DNA from: Variovorax sp. PMC12
GTDB lineage: Bacteria > Pseudomonadota > Gammaproteobacteria > Burkholderiales > Burkholderiaceae_C
Length of the DNA: 64,000 bases
Assembly: GCF_003019815.1 (NCBI RefSeq)
Contig: NZ_CP027773.1
Location: 2,739,001-2,803,000, forward strand
Direction: 5' to 3'
The notes under the pieces are model-generated. The model saw only the letters and a program-made list of their open reading frames with translations. It ran no database searches and was not told where the DNA came from. This document shows positions 1-8,085 of this stretch, one piece after another; position 1 is the first letter of the stretch; every line of letters begins with the position of its first letter. Position numbers and translations under genes: made by a program.

Positions 1-577
1 GATCGTCTCGGTGGCGCTGCACGGCGTGCTGGTCGGCCTGGGGCTCTTCTTCTTCGGTGCCGAGGGTTCGCGCACCAGCGCGTTCTCCGAGGCGCGCTTC
101 GACCTCGGCGGCATTCCGGTCAACGGACAGTCGCTGGTGGTGGTCGGCGTCACGCTGGTGCTGGTGATCGCCATGTTCTGGTTCTTCGGCCGCTCGATGA
201 TCGGCAAGGCGCTGCGCGCCACCGCCATCAACCGCGTGGGCGCACGGCTCTCGGGCATTCCCACCGAACTGTCGGGCGACCTGAGCTTCGCGCTGGCCGC
301 CGTCATCGGCGCCATCTCGGGGCTGTTGATCGCTCCCATCACCACGGTCTACTACGACACCGGCTTCCTGATCGGCCTGAAGGGCTTCGTGGCCGCCATC
401 GTCGGCGGGCTCGCGAGCTATCCGCTGGCGCTCGCGGGCGCGCTGCTGGTCGGCCTGCTCGAAGCCTTCTCTTCCTTCTGGGCCAGCGCATACAAGGAAG
501 TGCTGGTGTTCACCCTGATCATCCCGGTGCTGCTGTGGCGCTCGCTCAACAGCCATCATGTGGAGGACGAGGAATGA
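1..577 (+). CDS. livH: Branched-chain amino acid type ABC transporter permease, LivH family (5' partial)
   Basis: The reading frame is open from the first base and ends at 577, giving the C-terminal 191 residues of a LivH-type inner-membrane permease. Several hydrophobic segments are visible, and the cytoplasmic loop with GKALRATAINRVGARLSGI matches the EAA-like loop of LivH proteins that contacts the ATPase. The start lies upstream of the window. The stop overlaps the ATG of the next gene (ATGA), so the two are translationally coupled. LivH pairs with LivM to form the membrane channel. The substrate cannot be read from the sequence; the paaZ gene downstream hints at an aromatic or other carboxylic acid rather than leucine. 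Confidence 0.88.
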   Translation, partial: IVSVALHGVLVGLGLFFFGAEGSRTSAFSEARFDLGGIPVNGQSLVVVGVTLVLVIAMFWFFGRSMIGKALRATAINRVGARLSGIPTELSGDLSFALAAVIGAISGLLIAPITTVYYDTGFLIGLKGFVAAIVGGLASYPLALAGALLVGLLEAFSSFWASAYKEVLVFTLIIPVLLWRSLNSHHVEDEE

Positions 578-2484
578 ACCAGTCTCCGTCGACCACCGCT
601 TCTACCACCGCGAACGCGGCGCCCGAGGGCCGCCCGCTGGTGACGCCGCGCGTACTCACGCTGGTCTTCATCGTCGCGCTCGCGCTGGCCTGGGGCTGGC
701 TGCCCGAGTTCACCGTCTCGGTGCTCAGCAACATCGGCCTCTACGCCCTGGTGGCGGTGGGCCTCGTGCTGCTGACCGGCGTGGGCGGCATGACCTCCTT
801 CGGTCAGGCTGCCTTCGTCGGCATGGGCGCGTATGCCACGGCCTGGATATGCACTTCGCCCACGGCCGCCGGCTGGCTCGGCGGCCTCGCGGGCTCGGCG
901 CTGGTGCCCTGGCTCGGCCTGCTGCTGGGGCTGGTGCTGACCTTCGCGCTGGCCTGGGCGCTCGGCGCGGTCACGCTCAAGCTTTCGGGTCACTACCTGC
1001 CGCTGTGCACCATCGCCTGGGGCCTGAGCCTCTACTTCCTGCTCGGCAACATGGAATTCCTCGGCGGCCAGACCGGCATCACCGGCGTTCCGCCGCTGGT
1101 GGTGGCGGGCGTCTCCTTCGCCACGCCGCGCATGCTGGGCGTGGTGATCTGGGCCGTGCTGCTGCTCGCGCTGTGGGCCATGCACAACCTGCTCGACTCG
1201 CGCGAGGGCCGCGCCATCCGCGCGCTCAAGGGCGGCCGGCTGATGGCCGAGTCGATGGGCGTGGACACCGCGCGCCACCGCATCAAGCTGTTCGTGCTGG
1301 CGGCCCTGCTCGCGGCCATCTCGGGCTGGCTCTATGCGCACATGCAGCGCTTCGTGAATCCCACGCCTTTCAACCTCAACATCGGCATCGAGATGCTGTT
1401 CATGGCGGTGGTGGGCGGCGCGGGCCACCTGTGGGGCGCGGTGCTCGGCGCCACGCTTATCACGCTGCTCAAGGAAAAGCTGCAGGACGTGCTGCCCGCG
1501 CTGCTGGGCACCAGCGGCAACTTCGAGGTGGTGGTGTTCGGCCTCTTGATGCTGTTCGTGCTGCAGCGCTTTGCCGACGGCCTGTGGCCCACGCTGGCGC
1601 GGCTGTCGCGCCGCTGGGTGCGCGAAGTGCCGCGCGCCGCCGGCGCCGGTCCCGCCGCATCGACGATGGAGCCGCTCGCACAGCGCGCGGTGCCCGCCGC
1701 CGGCACCCTGCTGCTGCAGGCCGACGGCGTGAGCAAGCGCTTCGGCGGCCTGGTGGCCAACAACGACATCTCGATGACGCTGAAGGCCGGCGAGGTGCAT
1801 GCGCTGATCGGCCCCAACGGCGCCGGCAAGAGCACCTTCTTCAACATGATCTCGGGCGTGGACGACCCGACCACGGGCGAAGTGCGCCTGGTGGGCCAGC
1901 CGATGTCGGGCAAGCCTTCGCGCGCCTTTGCCGCGCTGGGCCTGGGCCGCACCTTCCAGCACGTGCGCCTGCTGGGGCAGCGCAGCGTGGCCGAGAACGT
2001 TGCGCTCGGCGCCCACCTGCGTGCGAAGCGCGGCTGGCTCGCGGCCATGCTGCGCCTGGACCGCGCCGAAGAGGCCGCGCTGATGGCCGAAGCCCGCAGG
2101 CACATCGACCGATGCGGCCTCGGCGCGCATGCCGAGACGCCCGCCGCATCGCTCTCCCTCGGCCAGCAGCGCGTGGTGGAAATTGCCCGCGCGCTCGCCG
2201 CCCAGCCTTCGGTGCTGCTGCTCGACGAACCCGCCGCCGGCCTGCGCCACCTGGAAAAGCGCGCGCTCTCCGAACTGCTGAGCCAGCTGCGCGCCGAAGG
2301 CCTCGGCATCCTGGTGGTGGAGCACGACATGGAATTCGTGATGAACCTGGCCGACCGCATCACGGTGCTCGAGTTCGGCACCGTCATCGCCACCGGCACG
2401 CCCGCCGAAGTGCAGGCCAACCCGCGCGTGCTCGAAGCCTACCTGGGCGGCGCCGACGACGAACTGCTGGAAGACGCACGATGA
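574..2484 (+). CDS. livM: Fused LivM permease - LivG ATPase
   Basis: This 636-residue protein joins two normally separate transporter subunits. Residues about 30-350 are a multi-spanning LivM permease, and residues about 375-630 are a LivG ATPase. The ATPase half has a Walker A GPNGAGKST near residue 413, a signature LSLGQQR near 527 and a Walker B VLLLDEPAAGL near 547. The signature deviates from LSGGQ, which is common in LivG. The ATG at 574 is chosen because it overlaps the livH stop; an upstream in-frame start would run into livH. Fusions of this kind are, to my knowledge, common in Burkholderiales HAAT-family operons. It should sit in the inner membrane with LivH and LivF. Confidence 0.9.
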   Translation: MNQSPSTTASTTANAAPEGRPLVTPRVLTLVFIVALALAWGWLPEFTVSVLSNIGLYALVAVGLVLLTGVGGMTSFGQAAFVGMGAYATAWICTSPTAAGWLGGLAGSALVPWLGLLLGLVLTFALAWALGAVTLKLSGHYLPLCTIAWGLSLYFLLGNMEFLGGQTGITGVPPLVVAGVSFATPRMLGVVIWAVLLLALWAMHNLLDSREGRAIRALKGGRLMAESMGVDTARHRIKLFVLAALLAAISGWLYAHMQRFVNPTPFNLNIGIEMLFMAVVGGAGHLWGAVLGATLITLLKEKLQDVLPALLGTSGNFEVVVFGLLMLFVLQRFADGLWPTLARLSRRWVREVPRAAGAGPAASTMEPLAQRAVPAAGTLLLQADGVSKRFGGLVANNDISMTLKAGEVHALIGPNGAGKSTFFNMISGVDDPTTGEVRLVGQPMSGKPSRAFAALGLGRTFQHVRLLGQRSVAENVALGAHLRAKRGWLAAMLRLDRAEEAALMAEARRHIDRCGLGAHAETPAASLSLGQQRVVEIARALAAQPSVLLLDEPAAGLRHLEKRALSELLSQLRAEGLGILVVEHDMEFVMNLADRITVLEFGTVIATGTPAEVQANPRVLEAYLGGADDELLEDAR

Positions 2485-3212
2485 GCCATCCCATTCTTCA
2501 ACTGGAAGACTTCTGCGTTGCCTACCGCACCGTGGAAGCGGTGCACGGCGTGCGCCTGCAGGTGAACGAAGGCGAGATCGTCACGGTGATCGGCCCCAAT
2601 GGCGCCGGCAAGACCACGCTGCTGTGCGCGGCCATGGGGCTGCTGCAATCGACCGGCCAGCTGATGCTGGACGGCGAGCGCATCGCGCGCCCCGGCGTCG
2701 AGACCATGGTGGCGCGCGGCGTGGCGCTGGTGCCCGAGCGGCGCGAGCTGTTCGGCGAGATGTCGGTCGAAGACAACCTGCTGCTCGGCGGCTTCTACCA
2801 GTGGCGCAAGGGCAAGCGCGACCAGCGCGCGCGCATGGACGAGATCTTCGAGATCTTCCCGCGCCTGAAGGAACGCCGCCCTCAGATGGCCTCCACGCTC
2901 TCGGGCGGCGAACGCCAGATGCTGGCCATCGGCCGCGCGCTGATGGCGCGCCCGCGCCTGCTGATGCTCGACGAGCCCTCACTGGGCCTGGCGCCGCTGG
3001 TGGTGCGCGAAGTGCTGCGCGTGGTGTCGCAGCTGCGCAGCCACGGGGTGTCGGTGCTGCTGGTGGAGCAGAACGCACGCGCCGCGCTGCAGGTGGCCGA
3101 CCGCGCCTATGTGCTGGAGATGGGCGCCGTGGCGCTCGAAGGCAAGGCGCGCGACCTGCTGCATGACCAGCGGATCATTGATACCTACCTGGGTATCGGC
3201 AAGAAGGATTGA
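2481..3212 (+). CDS. livF: Branched-chain amino acid type ABC transporter ATPase, LivF family
   Basis: This 243-residue ATPase has a Walker A GPNGAGKTT near residue 38, a signature LSGGERQML near 140 and a Walker B LLMLDEPSLGLAPL. The length and the final LEMGAVALEG strand are typical of LivF. The ATG overlaps the livMG stop (ATGA), so it is coupled to the fusion gene. LivF forms the second nucleotide-binding subunit of the HAAT-type importer. No periplasmic binding protein gene lies within the window; it is probably upstream. The operon may continue into paaZ across a 154-bp gap that carries an inverted repeat. Confidence 0.92.
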   Translation: MSHPILQLEDFCVAYRTVEAVHGVRLQVNEGEIVTVIGPNGAGKTTLLCAAMGLLQSTGQLMLDGERIARPGVETMVARGVALVPERRELFGEMSVEDNLLLGGFYQWRKGKRDQRARMDEIFEIFPRLKERRPQMASTLSGGERQMLAIGRALMARPRLLMLDEPSLGLAPLVVREVLRVVSQLRSHGVSVLLVEQNARAALQVADRAYVLEMGAVALEGKARDLLHDQRIIDTYLGIGKKD

Positions 3213-3220
3213 ACGGTTTT

Positions 3221-3341
3221 TCTCCCTCCCCTTCCGGGGGAGGGTTGGGGTGGGGGCACGGCGGCCGCTGACAGGGCACAGCGCCGAACCGATGCCGCTG
3301 GCCCCCATCCCCGCCTTCCCCCAGAGGGGGAAGGAGCAAGA
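3221..3341. repeat. Long imperfect inverted repeat between livF and paaZ
   Basis: The gap between livF and paaZ carries a C-rich/G-rich arm at 3222-3258 (beginning CTCCCTCCCCTTCCGGGGG) and an opposing arm at 3301-3340. A near-identical arm pair is found at 37785-37904, so this is an interspersed element and not a one-off terminator. In this copy the right arm has diverged, so the hairpin is imperfect. No U-tract follows. It could alter mRNA stability or distal-gene expression, but that is inference. Confidence 0.7.
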
Positions 3342-3366
3342 CAGACATCGCGAAAGGACCCGCACC

Positions 3367-5427
3367 ATGACCACCACCCTCCAAAGCTACATCGCCGGCC
3401 GCTGGATCGGCCAGCAGGCCGCGCAGCAGCTGCGCAGCGCCGTCAACGGCCAACCCGTGGCAAGCACCCACGCCGAGGCCATCGACTTCGCGGAGGCCCT
3501 GCAGTACGCGCGCCGCACCGGCATTCCCGAGCTCATGAAGCTCGACTTCCAGCAGCGCGCCGAGCGCCTGAAGGCGCTGGCCAAGTACATCGCCGCGAAC
3601 AAGGAAACGCTCTACGCCATCTCCGCCCACACCGGTGCCACGCGCGCCGACAGCTGGATCGACATCGAAGGCGGCGCGGGCACGCTGAGCGCCTATGCCG
3701 GCATCGGCACCAACGAGCTGCCCTCGGGCAACCTGGTGCACGAAGGCCCGGCCTTCCCGCTCGGCAAGAAGGGCGGCTTCGCGGGCACGCACATCCTGGT
3801 GCCGCGCGGCGGCGTGGCGGTGCACATCGACGCGTTCAACTTCCCGGTGTGGGGCCTGCTCGAGAAGTTCGCGCCCAGCTTCCTCGCGGGCATGCCCTGC
3901 ATCGGCAAGCCGGCCACGGCCACCAGCTACCTGACGGAAGCGCTGGTGCGGCTCATCGTGCAGTCGGGCATCCTGCCCGCGGGCAGCCTGCAACTGGTCA
4001 TCGGCAGCACGGGCGACCTGCTCGACCGGCTCGAAGGGCCCGACGTGGTCACCTTCACCGGCTCGGCCGACACCGCCGCCAAGCTGCGCGTGCACCCCAA
4101 CATCGTGCGCCAGTCGATCCCGTTCAATGCCGAGGCCGACTCGCTGAACTGCGCGATCCTCGCGCCCGACGTGACGCCCGACGACGAGGAGTTCGATCTC
4201 TTCGTGAAGGAGGTCGCGCGCGAGATGACCATCAAGGCCGGCCAGAAGTGCACCGCCATCCGCCGCGCGATCGTGCCGCGCCAGCACCTCGACGCGGTGG
4301 CCGAGCGGCTGCGCGCGCGGCTGGCCAAGACCGTGGTCGGCGACCCGTCGCGCGAAGAAGTGCGCATGGGGGCGCTGGCCTCGCGCGACCAGCAGGCCGA
4401 CGTGGCCGAGCGCGTGGCCACGCTGCTGCAGGGCGCGGAGCTGGTGTACGGCGAGCGCGACGGCTTCTCGCCGGTGGGCGACGGCGTGGGCGAAGGCGCC
4501 TTCTTCGCGCCCACGCTGCTGCTGAGCCGCAAGCCGCTGGAGCACGACGCCGCGCATGACGTCGAGGCCTTCGGCCCCGTCAGCACGCTGATGCCCTACG
4601 ACGGCATCGACGAGGCGCTGGCACTGGCCGCGCGCGGCCGCGGCAGCCTGGTCGGCACGCTGGTCACGCGCGACCCGGCCATCGCCGCCAAGGCGATTCC
4701 CGTGGCTGCCGCATGGCACGGCCGGCTGCTGGTGCTCGAGCGCGAGGCCGCGGCCGAATCGACCGGCCACGGCTCGCCGCTGCCGCAGCTCAAGCACGGC
4801 GGCCCGGGGCGTGCCGGCGGCGGCGAAGAGCTCGGCGGACTGCGCGCCGTCAAGCACTACCTGCAGCGCACCGCATTGCAGGGCTCGCCCACCATGCTGG
4901 CCGCCATCACCGGCGAGCATGTGCGCGGCGCGGCCGTGCGCGAGAGCGAGGTGCATCCGTTCCGCCGCTACTTCGAAGACCTGCGGGTCGGCGACTCGCT
5001 GCTCACGCATCGCCGCACGGTCGGCGAGGCCGACATCGTGGCCTTCGGCGGCATCTCGGGCGACTATTTCTACATGCACTTCGACGAGGTGGCGGCGAAG
5101 CAGTCGCCGTTCGGCAAGCGCATTGCGCACGGGTACTTCGTGCTGTCGGCGGCGGCCGGCCTGTTCGTCTCGCCCTCGCCCGGCCCGGTGCTCGCCAACT
5201 ACGGCCTGGACACGCTGCGCTTCACCAAGCCCGTGGGCATCGGCGACACCATCCAGGCGCGCCTGACCTGCAAGCGCAAGATCGACCGCAACAAGAAAGA
5301 CGCCAGCGGCCAGGGCCAGGGCGTGGTGGCCTGGGACGTGGAAGTGACCAACCAGGACGGCGAGCTGGTCGCCAGCTACGACATCCTGACGCTGGTCTCC
5401 AAGAAGCCGGAAGCGGTGCAGGCATGA
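3367..5427 (+). CDS. paaZ: PaaZ-type bifunctional aldehyde dehydrogenase / MaoC-like hydratase
   Basis: This 686-residue protein has an N-terminal aldehyde dehydrogenase domain (about 1-520) and a C-terminal MaoC hot-dog hydratase domain (about 540-680). In E. coli PaaZ the pair opens oxepin-CoA and oxidises the resulting semialdehyde in phenylacetate degradation. The dehydrogenase Glu256 (in FNAEADS) and Cys295 (in AGQKCTA) fall at the same numbers as in E. coli PaaZ. The hydratase domain keeps the Asp566-x4-His571 pair in SGDYFYMHFDE. The start at 3367 has AAAGGA upstream; a longer frame runs back through the repeat and is rejected. No paaABCDE genes are in view, so the pathway assignment rests on the protein and its transporter neighbours. 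Confidence 0.88.
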   Translation: MTTTLQSYIAGRWIGQQAAQQLRSAVNGQPVASTHAEAIDFAEALQYARRTGIPELMKLDFQQRAERLKALAKYIAANKETLYAISAHTGATRADSWIDIEGGAGTLSAYAGIGTNELPSGNLVHEGPAFPLGKKGGFAGTHILVPRGGVAVHIDAFNFPVWGLLEKFAPSFLAGMPCIGKPATATSYLTEALVRLIVQSGILPAGSLQLVIGSTGDLLDRLEGPDVVTFTGSADTAAKLRVHPNIVRQSIPFNAEADSLNCAILAPDVTPDDEEFDLFVKEVAREMTIKAGQKCTAIRRAIVPRQHLDAVAERLRARLAKTVVGDPSREEVRMGALASRDQQADVAERVATLLQGAELVYGERDGFSPVGDGVGEGAFFAPTLLLSRKPLEHDAAHDVEAFGPVSTLMPYDGIDEALALAARGRGSLVGTLVTRDPAIAAKAIPVAAAWHGRLLVLEREAAAESTGHGSPLPQLKHGGPGRAGGGEELGGLRAVKHYLQRTALQGSPTMLAAITGEHVRGAAVRESEVHPFRRYFEDLRVGDSLLTHRRTVGEADIVAFGGISGDYFYMHFDEVAAKQSPFGKRIAHGYFVLSAAAGLFVSPSPGPVLANYGLDTLRFTKPVGIGDTIQARLTCKRKIDRNKKDASGQGQGVVAWDVEVTNQDGELVASYDILTLVSKKPEAVQA

Positions 5428-6191
5428 CGACGATGTTCGACCTCACGGGCAAGGTCGCGCTGGTCACGGGCGGCAACGGGGGCATCGGCCTCGGCATGGC
5501 GCAAGGACTTGCCAAGGCCGGCGCGCGCGTCATCGTGGCCGCGCGCAACACGCAGAAGTCGGCCGCCGCGGTCGAGGCGCTGAAGGCGCTGGGCAGCGAC
5601 AGCTTCGCGCTCGAAGCCGACGTGAGCGACGAGGCCTCGGTGCAGAAGCTGTTCGACGAGGCCGCCGCGCGCTGCGGGCGGCTCGACATCCTCATCAACA
5701 ACGCCGGCACCACGGTGCGCAAGCCTGTCGACCAGCTCGCGCTGTCCGAATGGCACAAGGTGATGGACACCAACCTCACCAGCGCCTTCCTGTGCAGCCG
5801 CGCCGCGCATGCGCACCTGAAGGCCGCGGGCGGCGGCAAGATCATCAACATCGGCTCGATGATGTCGATCTTCGGCGCGCCCTATGCGCCGGCCTACGCC
5901 GCGAGCAAGGCCGGCATCGTGCAGCTCACCAAGTCGACCGCGCTCTCGTGGGCGCCCGACAACATCCAGGTCAACGCGATCTTGCCCGGCTGGTTCGAGA
6001 CCGAGCTCACCGACGGCGCGCGCAGCCAGATCCCGGGCCTGTACGACCGCGTGGTGGCCCGCGCCGCCGCCGGCCGCTGGGGCCAGCCGGGCGACATCGC
6101 CGGCACCGCCGTGTTCCTGTCGAGCGCCGCGTCCGACTACGTGACGGGCACCGCGATTCCCGTGGACGGCGGGTTTTCTATAGCCGGATAG
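5424..6191 (+). CDS. Short-chain dehydrogenase/reductase
   Basis: This 255-residue classical SDR has the Rossmann motif TGGNGGIG at residues 15-22, NNAG in the middle, and the catalytic set Ser145, Tyr158 and Lys162 (YAASK). It also has the C-terminal VDGGFSI seen in gluconate/3-oxoacyl-type members. Its ATG overlaps the paaZ stop (ATGA), so it is co-translated with paaZ and probably works in the same pathway, for example on a hydroxyacyl-CoA or alcohol intermediate. The substrate cannot be set from sequence; KduD-like or FabG-like roles are alternatives. Confidence 0.85.
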   Translation: MTTMFDLTGKVALVTGGNGGIGLGMAQGLAKAGARVIVAARNTQKSAAAVEALKALGSDSFALEADVSDEASVQKLFDEAAARCGRLDILINNAGTTVRKPVDQLALSEWHKVMDTNLTSAFLCSRAAHAHLKAAGGGKIINIGSMMSIFGAPYAPAYAASKAGIVQLTKSTALSWAPDNIQVNAILPGWFETELTDGARSQIPGLYDRVVARAAAGRWGQPGDIAGTAVFLSSAASDYVTGTAIPVDGGFSIAG

Positions 6192-6220
6192 ATCAACGCG
6201 GCCGTGTAAATTCGGCCGCC

Positions 6221-6781
6221 ATGCTCTTCTGGTTCCAGATCTTCGCCTTCATTGCCGGCACCGCCGCGCTGCTCTACGCTTCGCGCGGCCCGCTGAGCCG
6301 GCCCGGCTCGCACGGCTTCTACCGCTTCTTCGCATGGGAATGCATGCTGGTGCTGGCGCTGGTCAACCTGCCGTGGTGGCATGACGATCCGTTCTCGGCC
6401 AGGCAGATCGTCTCCAGCATCTTCTTCGTGCTGTCGATCTGGCTGCCGATCCATGCGGTGCGCCTGCTCAAGGCGCAGGGCAAGCCGACAGAGGCGCGCA
6501 GCGACGACCCCGCGCTCTACGGCTTCGAGAAGACATCCGCCGTCGTCAGCAGCGGCGCTTTCCGCTACATCCGCCACCCGATGTACACCGCGCTGATGCT
6601 GCTGGCCTGGGGTGCGTTTCTCAAGCAGTTCAGCTGGCTCACGCTGCTGCTGGTGCTCGCGGCCACGGTGCTGCTGTTCATGACGGCGCTGCGCGACGAG
6701 CAGGAATGCATCGCGCATTTCGGCGATGCCTACCGCGACTACATGCGGCGCACGCGGCGCTTCATTCCCTTCGTTCTGTAG
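6221..6781 (+). CDS. Isoprenylcysteine carboxyl methyltransferase-like integral membrane protein
   Basis: This 186-residue protein has about five hydrophobic segments and the ICMT/PEMT-like C-terminal signature. That signature comprises RYIRHPMY, where His-Pro-Met-Tyr is typical of the SAM-binding turn, followed by an acidic DEQECIAHFGDAYRDYM stretch. Bacterial members are membrane methyltransferases of mostly unknown substrate. The gene follows the SDR by 29 bp and may be read through from it, but no functional link is evident. An alternative label is NnrU/DUF1295-like. The start ATG at 6221 gives a natural first hydrophobic helix. Confidence 0.7.
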   Translation: MLFWFQIFAFIAGTAALLYASRGPLSRPGSHGFYRFFAWECMLVLALVNLPWWHDDPFSARQIVSSIFFVLSIWLPIHAVRLLKAQGKPTEARSDDPALYGFEKTSAVVSSGAFRYIRHPMYTALMLLAWGAFLKQFSWLTLLLVLAATVLLFMTALRDEQECIAHFGDAYRDYMRRTRRFIPFVL

Positions 6782-6889
6782 CTGCACGGCGCGGGCGCGC
6801 GCCTTATACCGCAGGCCCGTGCCGCTACCTTGCGGGATGCTGACCCGCACGATCAGGTTCCGTTCACACGAACCTCCTAGCATTCCCGC

Positions 6890-7339
6890 ATGCTTCTCGC
6901 ACGCGTCCGCCATTTCGCCAGAGCGCACTACCGTTGGTGGTGCGTGGCGGGCCTGCTGCTGGTTGTTCTCCAGCCCTTCATCGCGGTCCATTACCGCTGC
7001 GACGGCCTGGAAGACGAGCCGATGCTGCGGGTGCGCAGCGTCAGCGACACCACGCAGTTCGAGGCCGACGATCGCGCCGACCACCCGAGCGACCACGAGA
7101 CCACGGTCTTCGCCCAGGCGCCGGCGAGCATCGACCACCCCGACGCCTTCGACTTCGGGCTGAGCACGCTCATGGCCATGGTGCTCGCGATGCTGCCGCT
7201 GGCCGTGGCCTTGGCACGGCTTGCCACGCCCATCGTGCGCGAAGCGCCCGAGCACGTGCCGCCGCACGGCGGCGCGCCGCCCTGCGCGCAGCCCTGGCGG
7301 CGCCTGCCGCCCACCGCCGCCCCGCCCTACGGGATCTGA
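6890..7339 (+). CDS. Hypothetical protein with two membrane segments
   Basis: I do not recognise this 149-residue protein. A short basic N-terminus precedes a hydrophobic helix (about 18-34). An acidic, His-rich stretch with HPSDHE follows, then a second hydrophobic helix (about 92-110) and a Pro-rich basic tail. It looks like a small inner-membrane protein with a periplasmic loop. No clear Shine-Dalgarno is visible before the ATG at 6890. It lies just upstream of the PAP2/glycosyltransferase cassette and on the same strand, but 160 bp away, so linkage is only possible. Confidence 0.45.
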   Translation: MLLARVRHFARAHYRWWCVAGLLLVVLQPFIAVHYRCDGLEDEPMLRVRSVSDTTQFEADDRADHPSDHETTVFAQAPASIDHPDAFDFGLSTLMAMVLAMLPLAVALARLATPIVREAPEHVPPHGGAPPCAQPWRRLPPTAAPPYGI

Positions 7340-7417
7340 GAAACCGGCGCCTCGCGCGTCGCGTCCTCCCGCTGACGTCTGCGCAGCGGGCCTCTCTTCC
7401 TCGTCGAAAGGACTGAC

Positions 7418-7513
7418 ATGTCCAAATTTTTCAGGTGCGCCTGCCGCACCTTGCGCAGCCCTGCGCCTGTTGTTTGCATCCATCCGCAAGGAGTGGCGCC
7501 ATGGACGCGCTGA
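7418..7513 (+). CDS. Possible 31-residue leader ORF overlapping the PAP2 gene
   Basis: An ATG at 7418 has AAAGGA about six bases upstream and opens a 31-codon frame with the N-terminus MSKFFRCACRT and a TGA at 7511-7513. The frame overlaps the first 13 bases of the PAP2 gene in another frame. Good ribosome-binding signal and overlap suggest either a translational-coupling leader or chance. It has three cysteines and no recognisable domain. Confidence 0.3.
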   Translation: MSKFFRCACRTLRSPAPVVCIHPQGVAPWTR

Positions 7514-8085
7514 ACCTCGCCTTCTTTCACTGGATCCACGCCGGCAGCCATCCCACGCCGTGGGTGCTCTCGGTCGCCGTCGCCTTCGCGCTGTGGGGCA
7601 GCTGGCTCGCCGCGGGCATCGTCGTGGTGGCGCTGTGGCGGCAACGCGCCGACCGCGCCTACCTGTGCATCGTGGCCGCCGCCGCCGGCGTGACTTCGCT
7701 GATCGCGCACACCATCGCCACGGGCCTCAATGTTCCTCGCCCGTTCGCGGCGGGGCTGGGCCAGGCCTACATCGAGCATGCGAGCCGCGGCTCGCTGCCG
7801 AGCACGCACGCGGCCGTCATGTTCATGGTCGCCCTGGCCTTCATGCTGCGCCCCAGCCTGCGCCGCATCGGCGTGCCGCTGCTGGCGCTGGCCGCCGCCA
7901 CCGGATGGGCGCGCGTGTACGTGGGCGTGCATTTCCCGCTCGACATCGTCGCCGGCCTGCTGCTGGGCGCGGTGATTGCCGGCGCGATCGCCATCGCGCG
8001 GTGGCTCTTTCTCTTCTTCGTCCCGCGAACTGGCCGCGCATCCGCCGACAGTCCGGCGACCAGCTCTCTCTGGAGGCACTCATGA
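7501..8085 (+). CDS. PAP2-family lipid phosphatase
   Basis: This 194-residue integral membrane protein carries the three PAP2 signature blocks: the Arg-Pro of LNVPRPF, the SLPSTHA block with its catalytic histidine, and RVYVGVHFPLDI with the second catalytic histidine and aspartate. Family members dephosphorylate undecaprenyl pyrophosphate or lipid A phosphates at the outer face of the inner membrane. AAGGAG lies seven bases before the ATG. The stop overlaps the start of the glycosyltransferase (ATGA), which ties it to the lipid-linked sugar cassette. It probably recycles or prepares the C55 carrier, or alternatively removes a lipid A phosphate. Confidence 0.85.
   Translation: MDALNLAFFHWIHAGSHPTPWVLSVAVAFALWGSWLAAGIVVVALWRQRADRAYLCIVAAAAGVTSLIAHTIATGLNVPRPFAAGLGQAYIEHASRGSLPSTHAAVMFMVALAFMLRPSLRRIGVPLLALAAATGWARVYVGVHFPLDIVAGLLLGAVIAGAIAIARWLFLFFVPRTGRASADSPATSSLWRHS

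Noticed and set aside
556..2325. Long minus-strand open frame opposite livMG
   Set aside because: High-GC shadow frame; the product is His/Arg/Gln-rich without domains, while the plus strand encodes clear LivM and LivG motifs.
3175..5130. Long minus-strand open frame opposite paaZ
   Set aside because: Shadow of a well-supported gene with catalytic residues on the plus strand; the product is compositionally biased.
6855..6875. Dyad AGGTTC-N9-GAACCT before the gene at 6890
   Set aside because: Short arms with no promoter or regulator context; could be chance in GC-rich DNA.
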